Below, piece after piece: positions 1 through 9,163 of a DNA stretch of 64,000 bases. How positions within the stretch are numbered: the stretch's first letter is position 1; every line of letters starts with the position of its first letter. The notes beneath the pieces were generated by a model. It was not told the DNA's origin, ran no database searches, and was given only the letters and a program-made list of their open reading frames with translations. The stretch is from Acidimicrobiia bacterium (GTDB lineage: Bacteria > Actinomycetota > Acidimicrobiia > Acidimicrobiales > AC-14). The DNA is taken from assembly GCA_023265025.1 (NCBI GenBank), contig JAHFUP010000009.1, positions 1 to 64,000 of the forward strand, written 5' to 3'. A program made the position numbers and the translations under genes.

Positions 1-108
1 CGAACATCAGTGTGGCGGTCAGCCGAACCACTGCCCGCCGGCGCATCGTCGAGCACTTGGGGCCAGGCCCCCTCCGAGTCGGTCCACGACAACGGCAACG
101 CTGCTCAC

Positions 109-130
109 AAGAAGGCCTGGCGGCCTTCTT
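109..130. terminator. Candidate bidirectional terminator hairpin
   Basis: A perfect 9-bp stem AAGAAGGCC / GGCCTTCTT encloses a 4-nt TGGC loop. The stem is A-rich on the left and T-rich on the right, so it could act in both directions, although no long T tract follows. Confidence 0.55.
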
Positions 131-161
131 CATCCAGTGTGCTGGCGGGCCTGACCGGGCC

Positions 162-202
162 GTCAAGGCTCCCCCTCCGGGCGGCCTGCGGCCGGCCTTG
201 AC
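162..202. repeat. Inverted repeat, 8-bp arms
   Basis: GTCAAGGC at 162-169 is mirrored exactly by GCCTTGAC at 195-202 around a GC-rich loop that can itself pair. It is a second possible terminator or RNA hairpin downstream of cobB. Confidence 0.45.
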
Positions 203-309
203 TGCCCTGCTCTGCTTCGACGCGCCCGGAGATCTGTTCCGAACAAATCTCGCCGGGACCTTGACAAGCCGTTCCACATCAGTGCCTCGACCTCATTCGT
301 TCGCTTCGC

Positions 310-1800
310 TCACTCCATTCGGTCGAAGTGATCGTACTCCGGCGGGAGAGCGGAGCTCGCGCCGCCTCCGCCCTGTCCCTCCCTCGTGTCCGCGGCCGGG
401 GGGGCCGCCTTCGGCGGCGACGGCGGCCACGGACGGGAAACCCCACGAACGCGGCGAGCGTTTGTGGTCAGGGCGCGAGCCACGAACCGCTCGGCCAGCG
501 CCGGCGCCGACCCCAGATGGAGATGGACATAGGACGCCAGCAGAGTCGAACGGGCGAAGCCGGCTCGGCCGGCGCCGGTGCGCCCCGACCACTCGAGATC
601 GTCGCCCGGCGGGTCGAGGGCGGAGTAGTGGAACTCGTGGCCCCTTAGCTCGGTGCCGGCGGGGCCCAGCGGCGATGGCTCCCGCACGGTGACCCGCCGG
701 TAGCCGAGGGTCAGGCGGTCGGTCATGCGGCCGTCGGCGGGCAGCGCCCCGGCCAGGACGTGGCCGTCGAGCGAGCGGGCCAGCCACAGGAGGCCGCCGC
801 ACTCCGCCCACGTAACCAGGCCGGCGTTGACCCGCCGGCGGACGTCGTCGAGCAGCGGCCGGTTGGCGGCCAGGCCGGCGACGAAGACCTCGGGGAAGCC
901 GCCGCCGGCGTACAGGCCGGTGGCCCCATCGGGCAGCTGCGTGTCGACCAGCGGGTCGAAGGTGACCAACTCGGCGCCGGCCTCGGCGAGCAGTTCCAGG
1001 TTGTCCGGGTAGGTGAAGCTGAACGCCGGCCCGCCGGCGACCGCCAGCACGGCGTGGCCCTGCTGGTGGGCCGCCGGTCGGTCGGCCACGTTGAGTGCCG
1101 GCGCGGAGCGGGCCAGGGCCAGCACCGCGTCGAGGTCGCAGTCCCGGGCGACGGCGGCGGCCAGCGCGTCGATCGACCGGCGGACCTGGGCCGGCTGCTC
1201 CACCACCGGGACGAGCCCGAGGTGGCGGTCGCGCCACGAATAGTCGGCGTGCCGGCGGAGGGCGCCCAGCACCGGCACGCCCAGTGGCTCGAGGGCCTGA
1301 CGGAGGAGTGCCTCGTGGCTGTCGCTTCCGACCCGGTTGAGCAGGACGCCGGCCAGCGCCACTGACGGGTCGAAGGTGGCGAAGCCGTGGACCGTCGCCG
1401 CCACCGAGGCACCGACCGCCGAGGCGTCCACCACGAGCAGGATCGGCGCCCGGAGCAGGCCGGCGACCTCGCCGGTGCTGGCCGAGGGGCCGGCGGGATC
1501 GCCCGAGCCATCGAAGAGGCCCATCACCCCCTCGACGACCAGCACGCCGGCGCCGGCCGCAGCCCGGCCGGCGAGGGGCCCGACGGCCTCCGGACCACAC
1601 ATCCAGGCGTCGAGGTTGCGGCCCGGTCGCCCCGTGGCGAGGGCGTGGTAGCCGGGGTCGATGAAGTCCGGACCCACCTTCGCCGCCGCCACGGAGAGCC
1701 CCCGGGCGCCCAACGCGGCCATCAACCCAGTGGCCACCGTCGTCTTGCCCACGCCCGACGATGTGCCGGCGACGACCAGCCGGGGGCCGAGGCGAACCAC
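310..1800 (-). CDS. cobB: Cobyrinate/hydrogenobyrinate a,c-diamide synthase (CobB/CbiA)
   Basis: This glutamine-dependent enzyme amidates the a and c side chains of (hydrogeno)cobyrinic acid in the cytoplasm. The N-terminal ATP-binding domain opens with GTSSGVGKTT. The C-terminal class I glutaminase domain carries the nucleophile in ECGGLLWL, preceded by GLYAGGGFPEVF and followed by GHEFHYSAL. I chose GTG at 1800 because homology begins there; longer upstream frames would run through ccdA. Family homology ends near HLGSAPALAERFVARA, and the last roughly 45 residues are Pro/Ala/Gly-rich and look like read-through into non-conserved sequence. It sits alone, 9 kb from the other cob genes and divergent from ccdA with only 33 bp between starts. 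Confidence 0.92.
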   Translation of the reverse strand: MVRLGPRLVVAGTSSGVGKTTVATGLMAALGARGLSVAAAKVGPDFIDPGYHALATGRPGRNLDAWMCGPEAVGPLAGRAAAGAGVLVVEGVMGLFDGSGDPAGPSASTGEVAGLLRAPILLVVDASAVGASVAATVHGFATFDPSVALAGVLLNRVGSDSHEALLRQALEPLGVPVLGALRRHADYSWRDRHLGLVPVVEQPAQVRRSIDALAAAVARDCDLDAVLALARSAPALNVADRPAAHQQGHAVLAVAGGPAFSFTYPDNLELLAEAGAELVTFDPLVDTQLPDGATGLYAGGGFPEVFVAGLAANRPLLDDVRRRVNAGLVTWAECGGLLWLARSLDGHVLAGALPADGRMTDRLTLGYRRVTVREPSPLGPAGTELRGHEFHYSALDPPGDDLEWSGRTGAGRAGFARSTLLASYVHLHLGSAPALAERFVARALTTNARRVRGVSRPWPPSPPKAAPPAADTREGQGGGGASSALPPEYDHFDRME

Positions 1801-1805
1801 GGCAC

Positions 1806-1826
1806 ACCGTAGACCGAGGGTACTTT
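1806..1826. promoter_or_regulatory. Divergent -10 boxes for leaderless cobB and ccdA
   Basis: On the plus strand TACTTT (1821-1826) lies 7 nt before the ccdA GTG. On the minus strand TACGGT (1811-1806) lies 5 nt before the cobB GTG. Both fit the actinobacterial TANNNT -10 box at leaderless starts, and neither gene has a Shine-Dalgarno sequence. This is inferred from spacing only. Confidence 0.4.
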
Positions 1827-1833
1827 GGGGCCT

Positions 1834-2565
1834 GTGACAGCCGGTTTCGCACTGCCCCTGTTCGCAGTGGTCGCCGGCCTCCTCTCCTTCAGCTCGCCCT
1901 GCTGCCTCCCGCTGTTGCCCGGCTACCTGTCCTATGTGTCGGCGCTGCCGGTGTCCGAGCTGGGCGACCGCCAGGCCCGCGCCGTCACCCTGCGGGCCGC
2001 CCTGCTGTTCGTCGCCGGCTTCACCGTGGTGTTCACCGTCCTGGGCGTTATAGCCCAGCTCCTCGGGTCGGTGTTCCTGTCGAACGGCGGCCCGGTGGTG
2101 CGGTGGTTCGGCGTCCCGATCATCATCCTCGGCCTGTCGACCATGGGGGTGCTGCGCATCCCGCTCCTCATGCGGGAGCGGCGCATCGACCTGGCCCGCG
2201 TGCCGCGCGGGACGGCCTGGGCCTTCCCGATGGGGATGGCCTTCGCCGCCGGCTGGGCGCCCTGCCTCGGCCCGGTGCTGGCGACGATCTACGCCACCGC
2301 CGCCGTCAGCGGGACAGCCGTCTGGGGCGCCGTCCTGCTGATCCTCTACTCCGCCGGTCTCGGCGTGCCGTTCGTCGCCCTGGCCCTGGGGTTCAACCGG
2401 GCGCAGCGCTCGCTGGGCTGGCTGCGGCGCAACGGCCGGCGCATCGAAGTGGCCGGCGGCGCCCTGCTGGTGGTCGTGGGCTTGCTGTTCGTGACCGGGC
2501 GCTGGCAGGGTTACTTCCAGCCGCTGCAGCGCTGGTTCGCCGAGCACGGATGGCCCCCCGTATGA
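1834..2565 (+). CDS. ccdA: CcdA-type thiol-disulfide transporter
   Basis: This polytopic membrane protein passes reducing equivalents from cytoplasmic thioredoxin to extracytoplasmic thioredoxin-like proteins, usually for cytochrome c maturation. About six hydrophobic segments are visible in 243 residues, the normal CcdA length. The redox cysteines are in SSPCCLPLLPGY (first helix) and GWAPCLGP (fourth helix). GTG 1834 is preferred over TTG 1825 because of the -10 box 7 nt upstream. The stop overlaps the start of the thioredoxin-like gene (ATGA), so the two are translationally coupled and very likely partners. Confidence 0.88.
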   Translation: MTAGFALPLFAVVAGLLSFSSPCCLPLLPGYLSYVSALPVSELGDRQARAVTLRAALLFVAGFTVVFTVLGVIAQLLGSVFLSNGGPVVRWFGVPIIILGLSTMGVLRIPLLMRERRIDLARVPRGTAWAFPMGMAFAAGWAPCLGPVLATIYATAAVSGTAVWGAVLLILYSAGLGVPFVALALGFNRAQRSLGWLRRNGRRIEVAGGALLVVVGLLFVTGRWQGYFQPLQRWFAEHGWPPV

Positions 2566-3173
2566 CCGACGACGACCCGCCCCAATCCCCCGACGAGCCC
2601 GGCGCGCCCGACGAGGAGCTCGTCCCCCGCATCCGCCGGACCCGCAAGGCGCTGTGGGTTGCGGTTGCCGTCGCCGTCCCGGTCTTCCTCCTGGTGCTGG
2701 CCCTGGCCAACGGCGAGCCGGCGGCGACCCGGGCGGTCAAGTCGCCACTCGTCGGCAAGGAGGCGCCGCCGATCGAGGGCACGACGGTCGACGGCGGACA
2801 GGCGTCGCTCGCCGGGCTCGACGGGAAGTGGGTGGTGGTCAACTTCTTCGCCACCTGGTGCGTCCCGTGCCGCCAGGAGCACTCGGAGCTCGTCCGCTTC
2901 TCTCAGGACCACCAGGCGACGGGCGACGCCGCGGTACTGGCGGTCGTCTACAGCGACAACGCCCAGGCGGTGAAGGAGTTCCGCGACAAGGAAGGCGGGG
3001 CGTGGGCGATGGTGACCGACCCCAAGGGCCGCATCGCCCTGGACTACGGGGTGGCCGGCGTGCCCGAGTCGTTCCTGATCAGTCCCGACGGGCAGGTGGT
3101 GGCCAAGCTGCTGGGCGGGGTCAGGGCCGGCGACCTCGACCAGCTGCTCTACCGGGCCAAGACCGGGCAGTAA
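2562..3173 (+). CDS. TlpA/ResA-like membrane-anchored thioredoxin
   Basis: The 203-residue protein has an acidic cytoplasmic N-terminus, one membrane anchor (about residues 30-48) and an extracytoplasmic TlpA-like thioredoxin fold. The active site is WCVPC and the cis-proline loop is GVPESF. It would reduce cytochrome c apoprotein or other exported thiols using electrons from the adjacent CcdA. The start overlaps the ccdA stop (ATGA); an in-frame ATG four codons upstream is possible. Its 3' end overlaps the convergent sialidase-like gene by about 53 bp. Confidence 0.87.
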   Translation: MTDDDPPQSPDEPGAPDEELVPRIRRTRKALWVAVAVAVPVFLLVLALANGEPAATRAVKSPLVGKEAPPIEGTTVDGGQASLAGLDGKWVVVNFFATWCVPCRQEHSELVRFSQDHQATGDAAVLAVVYSDNAQAVKEFRDKEGGAWAMVTDPKGRIALDYGVAGVPESFLISPDGQVVAKLLGGVRAGDLDQLLYRAKTGQ

Positions 3174-4596
3174 CCACCGCGCCCAGGACGGCGAGCAGCC
3201 CGCCGCCGGCCACCAGCGGCACGCGGGCGCCGGCGCCGGAGCGCACCTCGACGGTCGCCGACACGAGGTCGACGATGTTGTTGACCCGGTTGCCCCGGGC
3301 GGTGTCGGCCCAGATGGCCGTCGCCCTGCCGGCGCCGGACGCCACGGCCATGTGGCTGCCGAGCATGACGTCGTCGCCGTTGAAGCTGCCCACCATCGAG
3401 TCGAACGGGGCGTCGGTGAGCGTCGTGGTGGTGAAGGCGCGGCCGCCGTCCGACGACGAGGCCATCACCACGTTGGCCAGCACGTCGTCGGGGTCGCCAC
3501 TGCGGTCGTAATAGGCCACGTCGACGCGGCCGTCGGGGGCCACTCCGATGCCGGGCAGGAATTGGCCGCCGGCCGACGGGCCGAGCCGGCGGGGGGTGGT
3601 CCACGAGCCGCCCCCGTCGTCGGAGCGGGCCAGGACGACGTCCCGGCCCGTTTCCCACGAGGCGTACAGGCGACCCCGTGCCCCGTCCACCGCGAACGCC
3701 GGCGCCGGCGCCAGGTCGATCAGCACCCGCTGCGCCGGCACCACGCCGTCGGCCACGGTCCTCGCCGGCCCGAACGTCGACCCGCCGTCGGTCGAGGCCC
3801 ATGCCACGATCCGCCACGGCCCGGCCGGCGGGGGGCCCGGCTGGCCCTCGTGAAGGGACTGGTACGTGGTCCGGTCGTCGACCAGGTCGAGGGCGCCGAC
3901 CAGCACCCGGCCGTCGGGCCACGCCAGGAGCGTCGGCTGGACGGCCAGGCGGCCGGGCTCGCTCACGGTCACCGGCCGGGAGAACGTACGGCCGCCGTCC
4001 TCGGAACGGACCACGACGATCGGGTTGGGCGGCGGGCCGAAGCCGAGCGACTTGGTGGCCCGGACCTCGCTGGCCTGGATCCACGACACGAGCACCCGCC
4101 GGCCCTCCACCGCCAGCCGGGGCTGGAAGGTCAGCGGTCCGCTGACCAGCAGGGGGGCGCCGTCCGCCACCAGCTCGGGAGTAAAGCGCTGGAGTCGGAG
4201 TGCGGTCGGCAGGTTGAACGGGCCGCCGGTCGGCGTGTAAAGGACGAGCAGGTTGCCATCGCCGTCGAAGGCGATCGCCGGCCAGAAGCAGTTGGTGGCG
4301 TCGGGCGCCAGCGGCAGGTCCAGCCGGCGCCACGCCTCACCGCGGGTCGTCGACACCGCCAGCGTGCAGTTCAGCTGGGGCGCGTCGACCCGGCCGGCGG
4401 TGACCAGCACCTCCGGCCGGCGGGGGTCGACGGCGACCACCGGGGACGTGTTCACGTTGATGGCCAACTGGGGGTCGTCGCTCACCTGCTGGGTCGGCGC
4501 GGGGTGGAGGGAGGCGCCCCGGCCCTGCAACCCGAACAGCGCGAGCCCGGCGCCGGCCACCAGGGCCCCGATGGCGACGCCCGGGCGGCTGTTCAC
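3121..4596 (-). CDS. Sialidase-like BNR-repeat protein, membrane anchored
   Basis: The 491-residue protein has an N-terminal hydrophobic segment, a beta-propeller body with at least four Asp-box (BNR) motifs (SEDGGRTFS, STDGGSTFG, SDDGGGSWT, SSDGGRAFT), and a C-terminal hydrophobic helix followed by a basic tail. This is a typical exported and anchored arrangement. The fold is that of sialidases and other BNR proteins. I do not see the arginine triad that would prove sialidase activity, so the substrate is unknown. It starts with GTG 10 bp after the beta-helix gene ends, so the two may form one transcript. Confidence 0.7.
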   Translation of the reverse strand: MNSRPGVAIGALVAGAGLALFGLQGRGASLHPAPTQQVSDDPQLAINVNTSPVVAVDPRRPEVLVTAGRVDAPQLNCTLAVSTTRGEAWRRLDLPLAPDATNCFWPAIAFDGDGNLLVLYTPTGGPFNLPTALRLQRFTPELVADGAPLLVSGPLTFQPRLAVEGRRVLVSWIQASEVRATKSLGFGPPPNPIVVVRSEDGGRTFSRPVTVSEPGRLAVQPTLLAWPDGRVLVGALDLVDDRTTYQSLHEGQPGPPPAGPWRIVAWASTDGGSTFGPARTVADGVVPAQRVLIDLAPAPAFAVDGARGRLYASWETGRDVVLARSDDGGGSWTTPRRLGPSAGGQFLPGIGVAPDGRVDVAYYDRSGDPDDVLANVVMASSSDGGRAFTTTTLTDAPFDSMVGSFNGDDVMLGSHMAVASGAGRATAIWADTARGNRVNNIVDLVSATVEVRSGAGARVPLVAGGGLLAVLGAVVTARSWPGRAAGRGRRP

Positions 4597-4606
4597 CGCC
4601 GGGACG

Positions 4607-7600
4607 TTAGCGAGTCACCCGCGGGACCAGGTGCCTCGGGCGGAACCGGAAGTAGGCCCACAGGCCGACGGAGATCCCCCCGAAGATCAGGAACAGGGCC
4701 ACCACGCCGATCGTCACCTCGCCGGTGGTGTGCCCGACGTAGCCGCTCGTCGGCGACATCAGTACGTGCACGGCGACGAAGACGCCGAGGAACATCAGGA
4801 CCGCCCAGATGGTGCGGTTCCAGTCGATCACCTTCCGGCCGTCGAGGAAGCGCATCGGCAGCATGGCCACGACGAGGCCCTCGACCCCCCACAGGAAGAC
4901 CAGCACCAGGAATGCCTCGAGGCCGATCCACCACACATTGGCGTCGGGTCGGGCGGCGGCCTCCGAGACCGGCATGCGGGCGAGCCAGGCGCCGACGCTC
5001 AGGACGAGGGCGAACACCCAGTTGGCCGCGGTGAGCCGGCCCTGGTCGGCGCGGGTCAGCGCGCTGGCGAAGGCCAGGCCGGCGAGGGCGCCGTACATGT
5101 ACCCGGGCTGGAAGTGGAATGCCCGGGACAGGGCCACCATGGCGATCGACACCAGGACGGTGCCGGGCAGGAAGTTCAGCTTGCCCCACTCACCGGTGCG
5201 GCGGTGGATGCCGACGTCGGCCGGGAGGCTGAAACCGACGCTCATGACCAGCAGCGCCACCGTGAAGCCGATGACCAGGACGAGGCTGTTCATGTTCAGC
5301 CCGAAGTCCGGGCTGAGGAAGCCGACGATCACCGCGGTCGCCACCGTGAGGCCTCCGAAGGTGGCGATCCGGCCGGCGCGCGAGCCGGCGCCGACGAGCC
5401 GCGGCGGGAGGCGGAACCAGCCGCGGATCTCGTCGTAGTTCTCCTCCACCGTCGAATTGAAGAGCTCGAACGGGAAGGCGAAGAGCAGGAGGAAGGCGAT
5501 GGCGACCACCGCGCTGGTGGCCAGGCGCTCCGGGTCGAGGGAGACCTGGTCGGGCGAGGCGAGCGAGGTGGCGATGGCGCTGCGGTGGACCTTCGCGTCG
5601 GTCACCAGGAAGGCGTTCGACGCCCGCAGGGGGCCGCCGGACGGCCGGCAGGCCGACGTGACGCGGTGCTCGCCCGGGTCGGCGTCCCCGGGGACGGAGA
5701 GGTTGCCGACCCCGACGCGGCCGGCGCGGTCCGGCGTGTCGGAGCCGATCCGGACCCCGTCGAAGAAGAAGTAGACGGTGTCGCAGTCCTCGTAGCCCTC
5801 GCCCGACACGTCGAGGCCGACACCGGGCGGCCCGTTCCGCTCGCCGTCGGGGTTGCGGGCGTCCAGGCTCGGGCCGGGGGGCGGTGGCGGCAGGGTGGTC
5901 GTGGTCGTGGTCGTGGTCGGTGCGGTCGTTGTGGTGGGCGGCACCGTCGTCGGGGGCACGGTCGTGGGCGGCACCGTCGTGGGCGGCACCGTCGTGGGCG
6001 GGACGGTCGTCGTTGAGGCGGTGGTCGACGTGGTCGGGCGGGTGGTCGTCGGTGCGACGGTCGTCGCCGTGGTCGGGATCGGTGTCGTGCGGACCGTGGT
6101 GGTGACCGTCGGCGTGGTGACCGAGGTGGTCGTCGTATCCACCAGGAGAATGATCTGCGTGGCGTTCGTCGTGGACGTCGTCGTCGGCGCAACCGTCGTG
6201 GACGTGGTCGTCGGCGCCACCGTCGTGCTGGTGCTCGTCGTGCTCGAGGTCGTGGTTGTCGGGGTGGGGCTGACCACCACGGACTCGTTGGGGGCGTTGC
6301 AGGCGCCGGCGACCGGGGCGTTGTTGGCGTCACCCGAGTACGACGCCACCCACCGGTAGGTGCCGGCGGTGGCCGGGGTGAACGGCGCCGAGACGACCGC
6401 GCCGTTGCCGGCGACCGGGCGGACGGACGTGAACGCCGGCGGCGTCGCGCAGGTGGCGTCGTTCGGGCCGTACAGCGCGAAGGTGATCGTCCCGCCCGGG
6501 TTGAAGCCGCCGGCGACGGTGGCCGTGTCGATGACCGCCCCTCCGAGTGTCGCGCCCGCCGACGCCTGGGTGGTGACCGCCGGCGCGGCCGGGGTCACGA
6601 CGACGTTCTCGTTCGTGTCGTTGCACTTGCCGGTGGCCATGCTCACGCCGCCGACCTGGTAGTCCGCCACCCACCGGTAGGTGCCGGCCGCACCGGTCGT
6701 GAAGGTCGGCGAGCCGTACACCGAGGTCCCGAGGACGACTGGGACCGACGCCGTGGCCGCCGGCGGGCTGGCGCAGGCGGCGTCGTTCGGCCCGTAGACC
6801 CGGAAGGTGATCGTGCCGGCGGTGAAGTCGCCCGCGAGGCTGGCGGTGTCGGAGATCACGCCGCCCACCGGCACCGCCGGCGACGCCTGGGTCGAGATCG
6901 TCACCGGGAAGGTGGCGACGACCGCCGGCGACAGCTCGGAGGTGTTGAGCAGCGTGGTGTGGGTGGCGGTGGCGGTGATGAATCGCTGCATGGGGTCGAC
7001 GGCCAGGCCGGTGGCGGTGTACGGGCCGGCCGACGCGCCGGTGTCGACGGTCGTCGAGCCGATGGGCGTCTGGCCCTCGGCGTCGGAGGTGGCGTTGCCG
7101 TAGAAGTCGATGACGAACTGGCCGGGGGAGTCCAGGGTGAAGGAGGCCGTCCAGACGCCCCCGGTGGAGGTCACGGTGCTGATCACCGGGAAGTTCTGAA
7201 GGTCGTTGGGGCCGGTGTCGGCGTCGCCCGGGTCGTTGGCTGTGGTCCCGTCGTCGCCGAGGTCGATGCCGAGGCCGCCGTTGGCGAAGATGCGGTTGAG
7301 CCGGACGGGGTTGCCAGCGCCGACGTCGATGGTGACGCCGGCTCCGCCGTTGAATGCGATCGTGTTGCCCGCTCCGGGTGTCGCCCCGCCCACCTCCGGG
7401 AAGGACGAGCCGACGTAGACGCCCGACCCGTCATTGCCCATGGCCCCGCCGGTGGCGTCGACGCCGATCGAGTTGCCCCATATGACGTCGCCGGTGCCGT
7501 CGTCGAAGATGCCGGCGCCGCCGTTGCCCGAGATGAGGTTCCCCTCGCCGGCGTTGGTGCCGCCGACGGTGGTGTTTCTCGAGCACAGGATCTCGATGCC

Positions 7601-9088
7601 GTCGCCGAGATTGGCCACCTGCGTGAGGCCCGAGCGGGCCGTGCCGACCCGGTTCCCCTGGATGGTGGTCAGGTTGGGGGCGACCTCGCCGCACCGCACG
7701 GAGACGCCGGCATCCTGGTTCCCGGAGATGACGTTCCCGGCGCCGGCCGCCGGCCCGCCGATCAGCACGTTCGAGGTCTCGGCGATGGCGACGCCGGCGG
7801 CGTTGGGCAGCGCGGTCAGGGTGTCGGGCGTGGTCCCGATGACGTTGCCCTGAATCCGGAGGTCGGTCACCCGCACCGCGAGGACGCCGGTGGAGGGGGT
7901 GAAGGACCCGCGGATGATGACGCCGTTCCCGGAGATGACGTTCCCGGCGCCGGCGGCGGTCCCGCCGATCAGGTAGTCTGTTCCGCCGTCGATCGAGATC
8001 CCGGCACCGCCATTCCCGAGGGGATTCGTTCCAGACGCGTCGGGACCGATGCGGTTGCCCTGGATGACCGTGCCGCCCGAGTTGAAGATCGAGATGCCGG
8101 CGCCGTCGTTCCCGGAGATCAGGTTGCCGGCGCCGGCGGCCGTGCCGCCGATGGTGGCGGCGCTGTCCTCGAGGACGATCCCGTCGTCATTGCCGACGGG
8201 ATCGTCGCCGGCGGCGTTGGTACCGATGTAGTTGCCGAGGATGGAGTTGGCGATCGACGTCGAGTCGGCGTACACGCCGCTCCCGTTGGCCGAGATGACG
8301 TTCCGGTCGAGGACGTTCGTGCCGCCGACGACGTTGGCGCCGGCGGTGACCCCCATGTAGACGCCGGCGCCTCCGTTGCCGACGGCGAGCGTGCCGCCCC
8401 GGTCGAGCCCGATGATGTTGCCGGCGACGACATTGCGGCTGCCCGTGATGTTGACCCCGTCGGCGGCGTTGCCGCTGATGAGGTTGCCCTGGCCGGCGGC
8501 GACGTCGACGGGCCGCCGGCCGATGACGTTGTCCGACCCGGCGATCGAGACGCCCGTCACGTTGGCTCGCGGGAACTCGTCGACGCCGATGCCGATCCAG
8601 TTGGCGCAGACGTCGTTGCCGTTCGTGCCCACGGCCACCGCTTCGGTGAACTGGGTCAGCGACAGGCCGCGGACGGTCGACCCGCCCGAACCGCCCGCCA
8701 GGATGATGCCCCGGTCCCGGGGCACGAGGCTGCCGGACGGGTCGAGCTGGCCCTGCACCTCGACGACGGGCCGTCCCGCGGCGGCGTACCCGGGTTGCGA
8801 CGTGGCGTCGATGGTGACGGGATCGGTGACCGCCGGCAGTTCGGTGGTGAGGAAAATGGTGACTGGCCCCGACGGGACGACCGCGATGTTGAAGACGATC
8901 ACGTCGGCGCCGGGGTTGGCGTTGGCGTTGAGGATCGCCTGGCGGAGCGTGCCTTTGCCGGCGTCGGCCGCGCTGTCCACGATGAGCTCGAGGGCCCGGG
9001 AATCGCCGGCGCGGAGAAGGAGTAGGACGGCCGCCATGCACATGGCGATGGCCAACCGCGCGGCCCAGGTGCGTATCGTCCAGCTCAC
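4607..9088 (-). CDS. Secreted beta-helix protein with polytopic membrane C-terminus
   Basis: This 1,493-residue protein is built in blocks: signal peptide (1-32); a CSLREA-like opening (GKGTLRQAILNANANPGAD, about 45-63); a long right-handed parallel beta-helix of repeats such as GAGNVISGN and VIGG (70-630); two similar Ig-like domains, both with FxVYGPNDA or FALYGPNDA (730-940); a Thr/Pro/Val linker with tandem VPPTT (940-1075); a small beta domain; and 8-9 transmembrane helices (about 1195-1480). Beta-helix proteins often bind or cleave polysaccharides, but no catalytic residues are identifiable. The GTG start has GGGAGA nine bases upstream. The membrane domain begins AFPFELFNSTVEENYDEI. Confidence 0.75.
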   Translation of the reverse strand: MSWTIRTWAARLAIAMCMAAVLLLLRAGDSRALELIVDSAADAGKGTLRQAILNANANPGADVIVFNIAVVPSGPVTIFLTTELPAVTDPVTIDATSQPGYAAAGRPVVEVQGQLDPSGSLVPRDRGIILAGGSGGSTVRGLSLTQFTEAVAVGTNGNDVCANWIGIGVDEFPRANVTGVSIAGSDNVIGRRPVDVAAGQGNLISGNAADGVNITGSRNVVAGNIIGLDRGGTLAVGNGGAGVYMGVTAGANVVGGTNVLDRNVISANGSGVYADSTSIANSILGNYIGTNAAGDDPVGNDDGIVLEDSAATIGGTAAGAGNLISGNDGAGISIFNSGGTVIQGNRIGPDASGTNPLGNGGAGISIDGGTDYLIGGTAAGAGNVISGNGVIIRGSFTPSTGVLAVRVTDLRIQGNVIGTTPDTLTALPNAAGVAIAETSNVLIGGPAAGAGNVISGNQDAGVSVRCGEVAPNLTTIQGNRVGTARSGLTQVANLGDGIEILCSRNTTVGGTNAGEGNLISGNGGAGIFDDGTGDVIWGNSIGVDATGGAMGNDGSGVYVGSSFPEVGGATPGAGNTIAFNGGAGVTIDVGAGNPVRLNRIFANGGLGIDLGDDGTTANDPGDADTGPNDLQNFPVISTVTSTGGVWTASFTLDSPGQFVIDFYGNATSDAEGQTPIGSTTVDTGASAGPYTATGLAVDPMQRFITATATHTTLLNTSELSPAVVATFPVTISTQASPAVPVGGVISDTASLAGDFTAGTITFRVYGPNDAACASPPAATASVPVVLGTSVYGSPTFTTGAAGTYRWVADYQVGGVSMATGKCNDTNENVVVTPAAPAVTTQASAGATLGGAVIDTATVAGGFNPGGTITFALYGPNDATCATPPAFTSVRPVAGNGAVVSAPFTPATAGTYRWVASYSGDANNAPVAGACNAPNESVVVSPTPTTTTSSTTSTSTTVAPTTTSTTVAPTTTSTTNATQIILLVDTTTTSVTTPTVTTTVRTTPIPTTATTVAPTTTRPTTSTTASTTTVPPTTVPPTTVPPTTVPPTTVPPTTTTAPTTTTTTTTLPPPPPGPSLDARNPDGERNGPPGVGLDVSGEGYEDCDTVYFFFDGVRIGSDTPDRAGRVGVGNLSVPGDADPGEHRVTSACRPSGGPLRASNAFLVTDAKVHRSAIATSLASPDQVSLDPERLATSAVVAIAFLLLFAFPFELFNSTVEENYDEIRGWFRLPPRLVGAGSRAGRIATFGGLTVATAVIVGFLSPDFGLNMNSLVLVIGFTVALLVMSVGFSLPADVGIHRRTGEWGKLNFLPGTVLVSIAMVALSRAFHFQPGYMYGALAGLAFASALTRADQGRLTAANWVFALVLSVGAWLARMPVSEAAARPDANVWWIGLEAFLVLVFLWGVEGLVVAMLPMRFLDGRKVIDWNRTIWAVLMFLGVFVAVHVLMSPTSGYVGHTTGEVTIGVVALFLIFGGISVGLWAYFRFRPRHLVPRVTR
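5934..6012 (-). repeat. 15-bp tandem repeat encoding VPPTT units
   Basis: About five near-identical 15-bp units (consensus GTGGGCGGCACCGTC on the plus strand) encode VPPTT repeats in the linker of the beta-helix protein. The repeat is in frame, so copy number could change by slippage without a frameshift. Confidence 0.8.
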
Positions 9089-9163
9089 CGCGTGGTCTCC
9101 CGAGTACGGAGTGTAGCGGCCGCGGTGGTGGTTCTCTTTGCGCGGCGAACTACCCGCGCGGCC

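Larger units (their letters stand above)
1..309. other. Intergenic stretch with three hairpins
   Basis: I see no convincing gene here. The short open frames lack family resemblance or a ribosome site. The stretch lies downstream of cobB, which is read leftward, and holds three inverted repeats: 109-130, 162-202 and an imperfect one at 229-251 (GAGAT/ATCTC outer arms, TGTTC/GAACA inner arms). It most likely works as a transcription termination zone between cobB and whatever lies to the left. Confidence 0.6.

Noticed and set aside
5934-6012. Short regularly spaced repeats that might suggest a CRISPR array
   Set aside because: The 15-bp units are contiguous with no spacers and are in frame, encoding VPPTT in a linker.
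6959-9025. Open frame of 688 codons on the plus strand opposite the beta-helix gene
   Set aside because: Translation is low-complexity (GDD, VGAD repeats) and arises from the antisense of regular beta-helix repeats.
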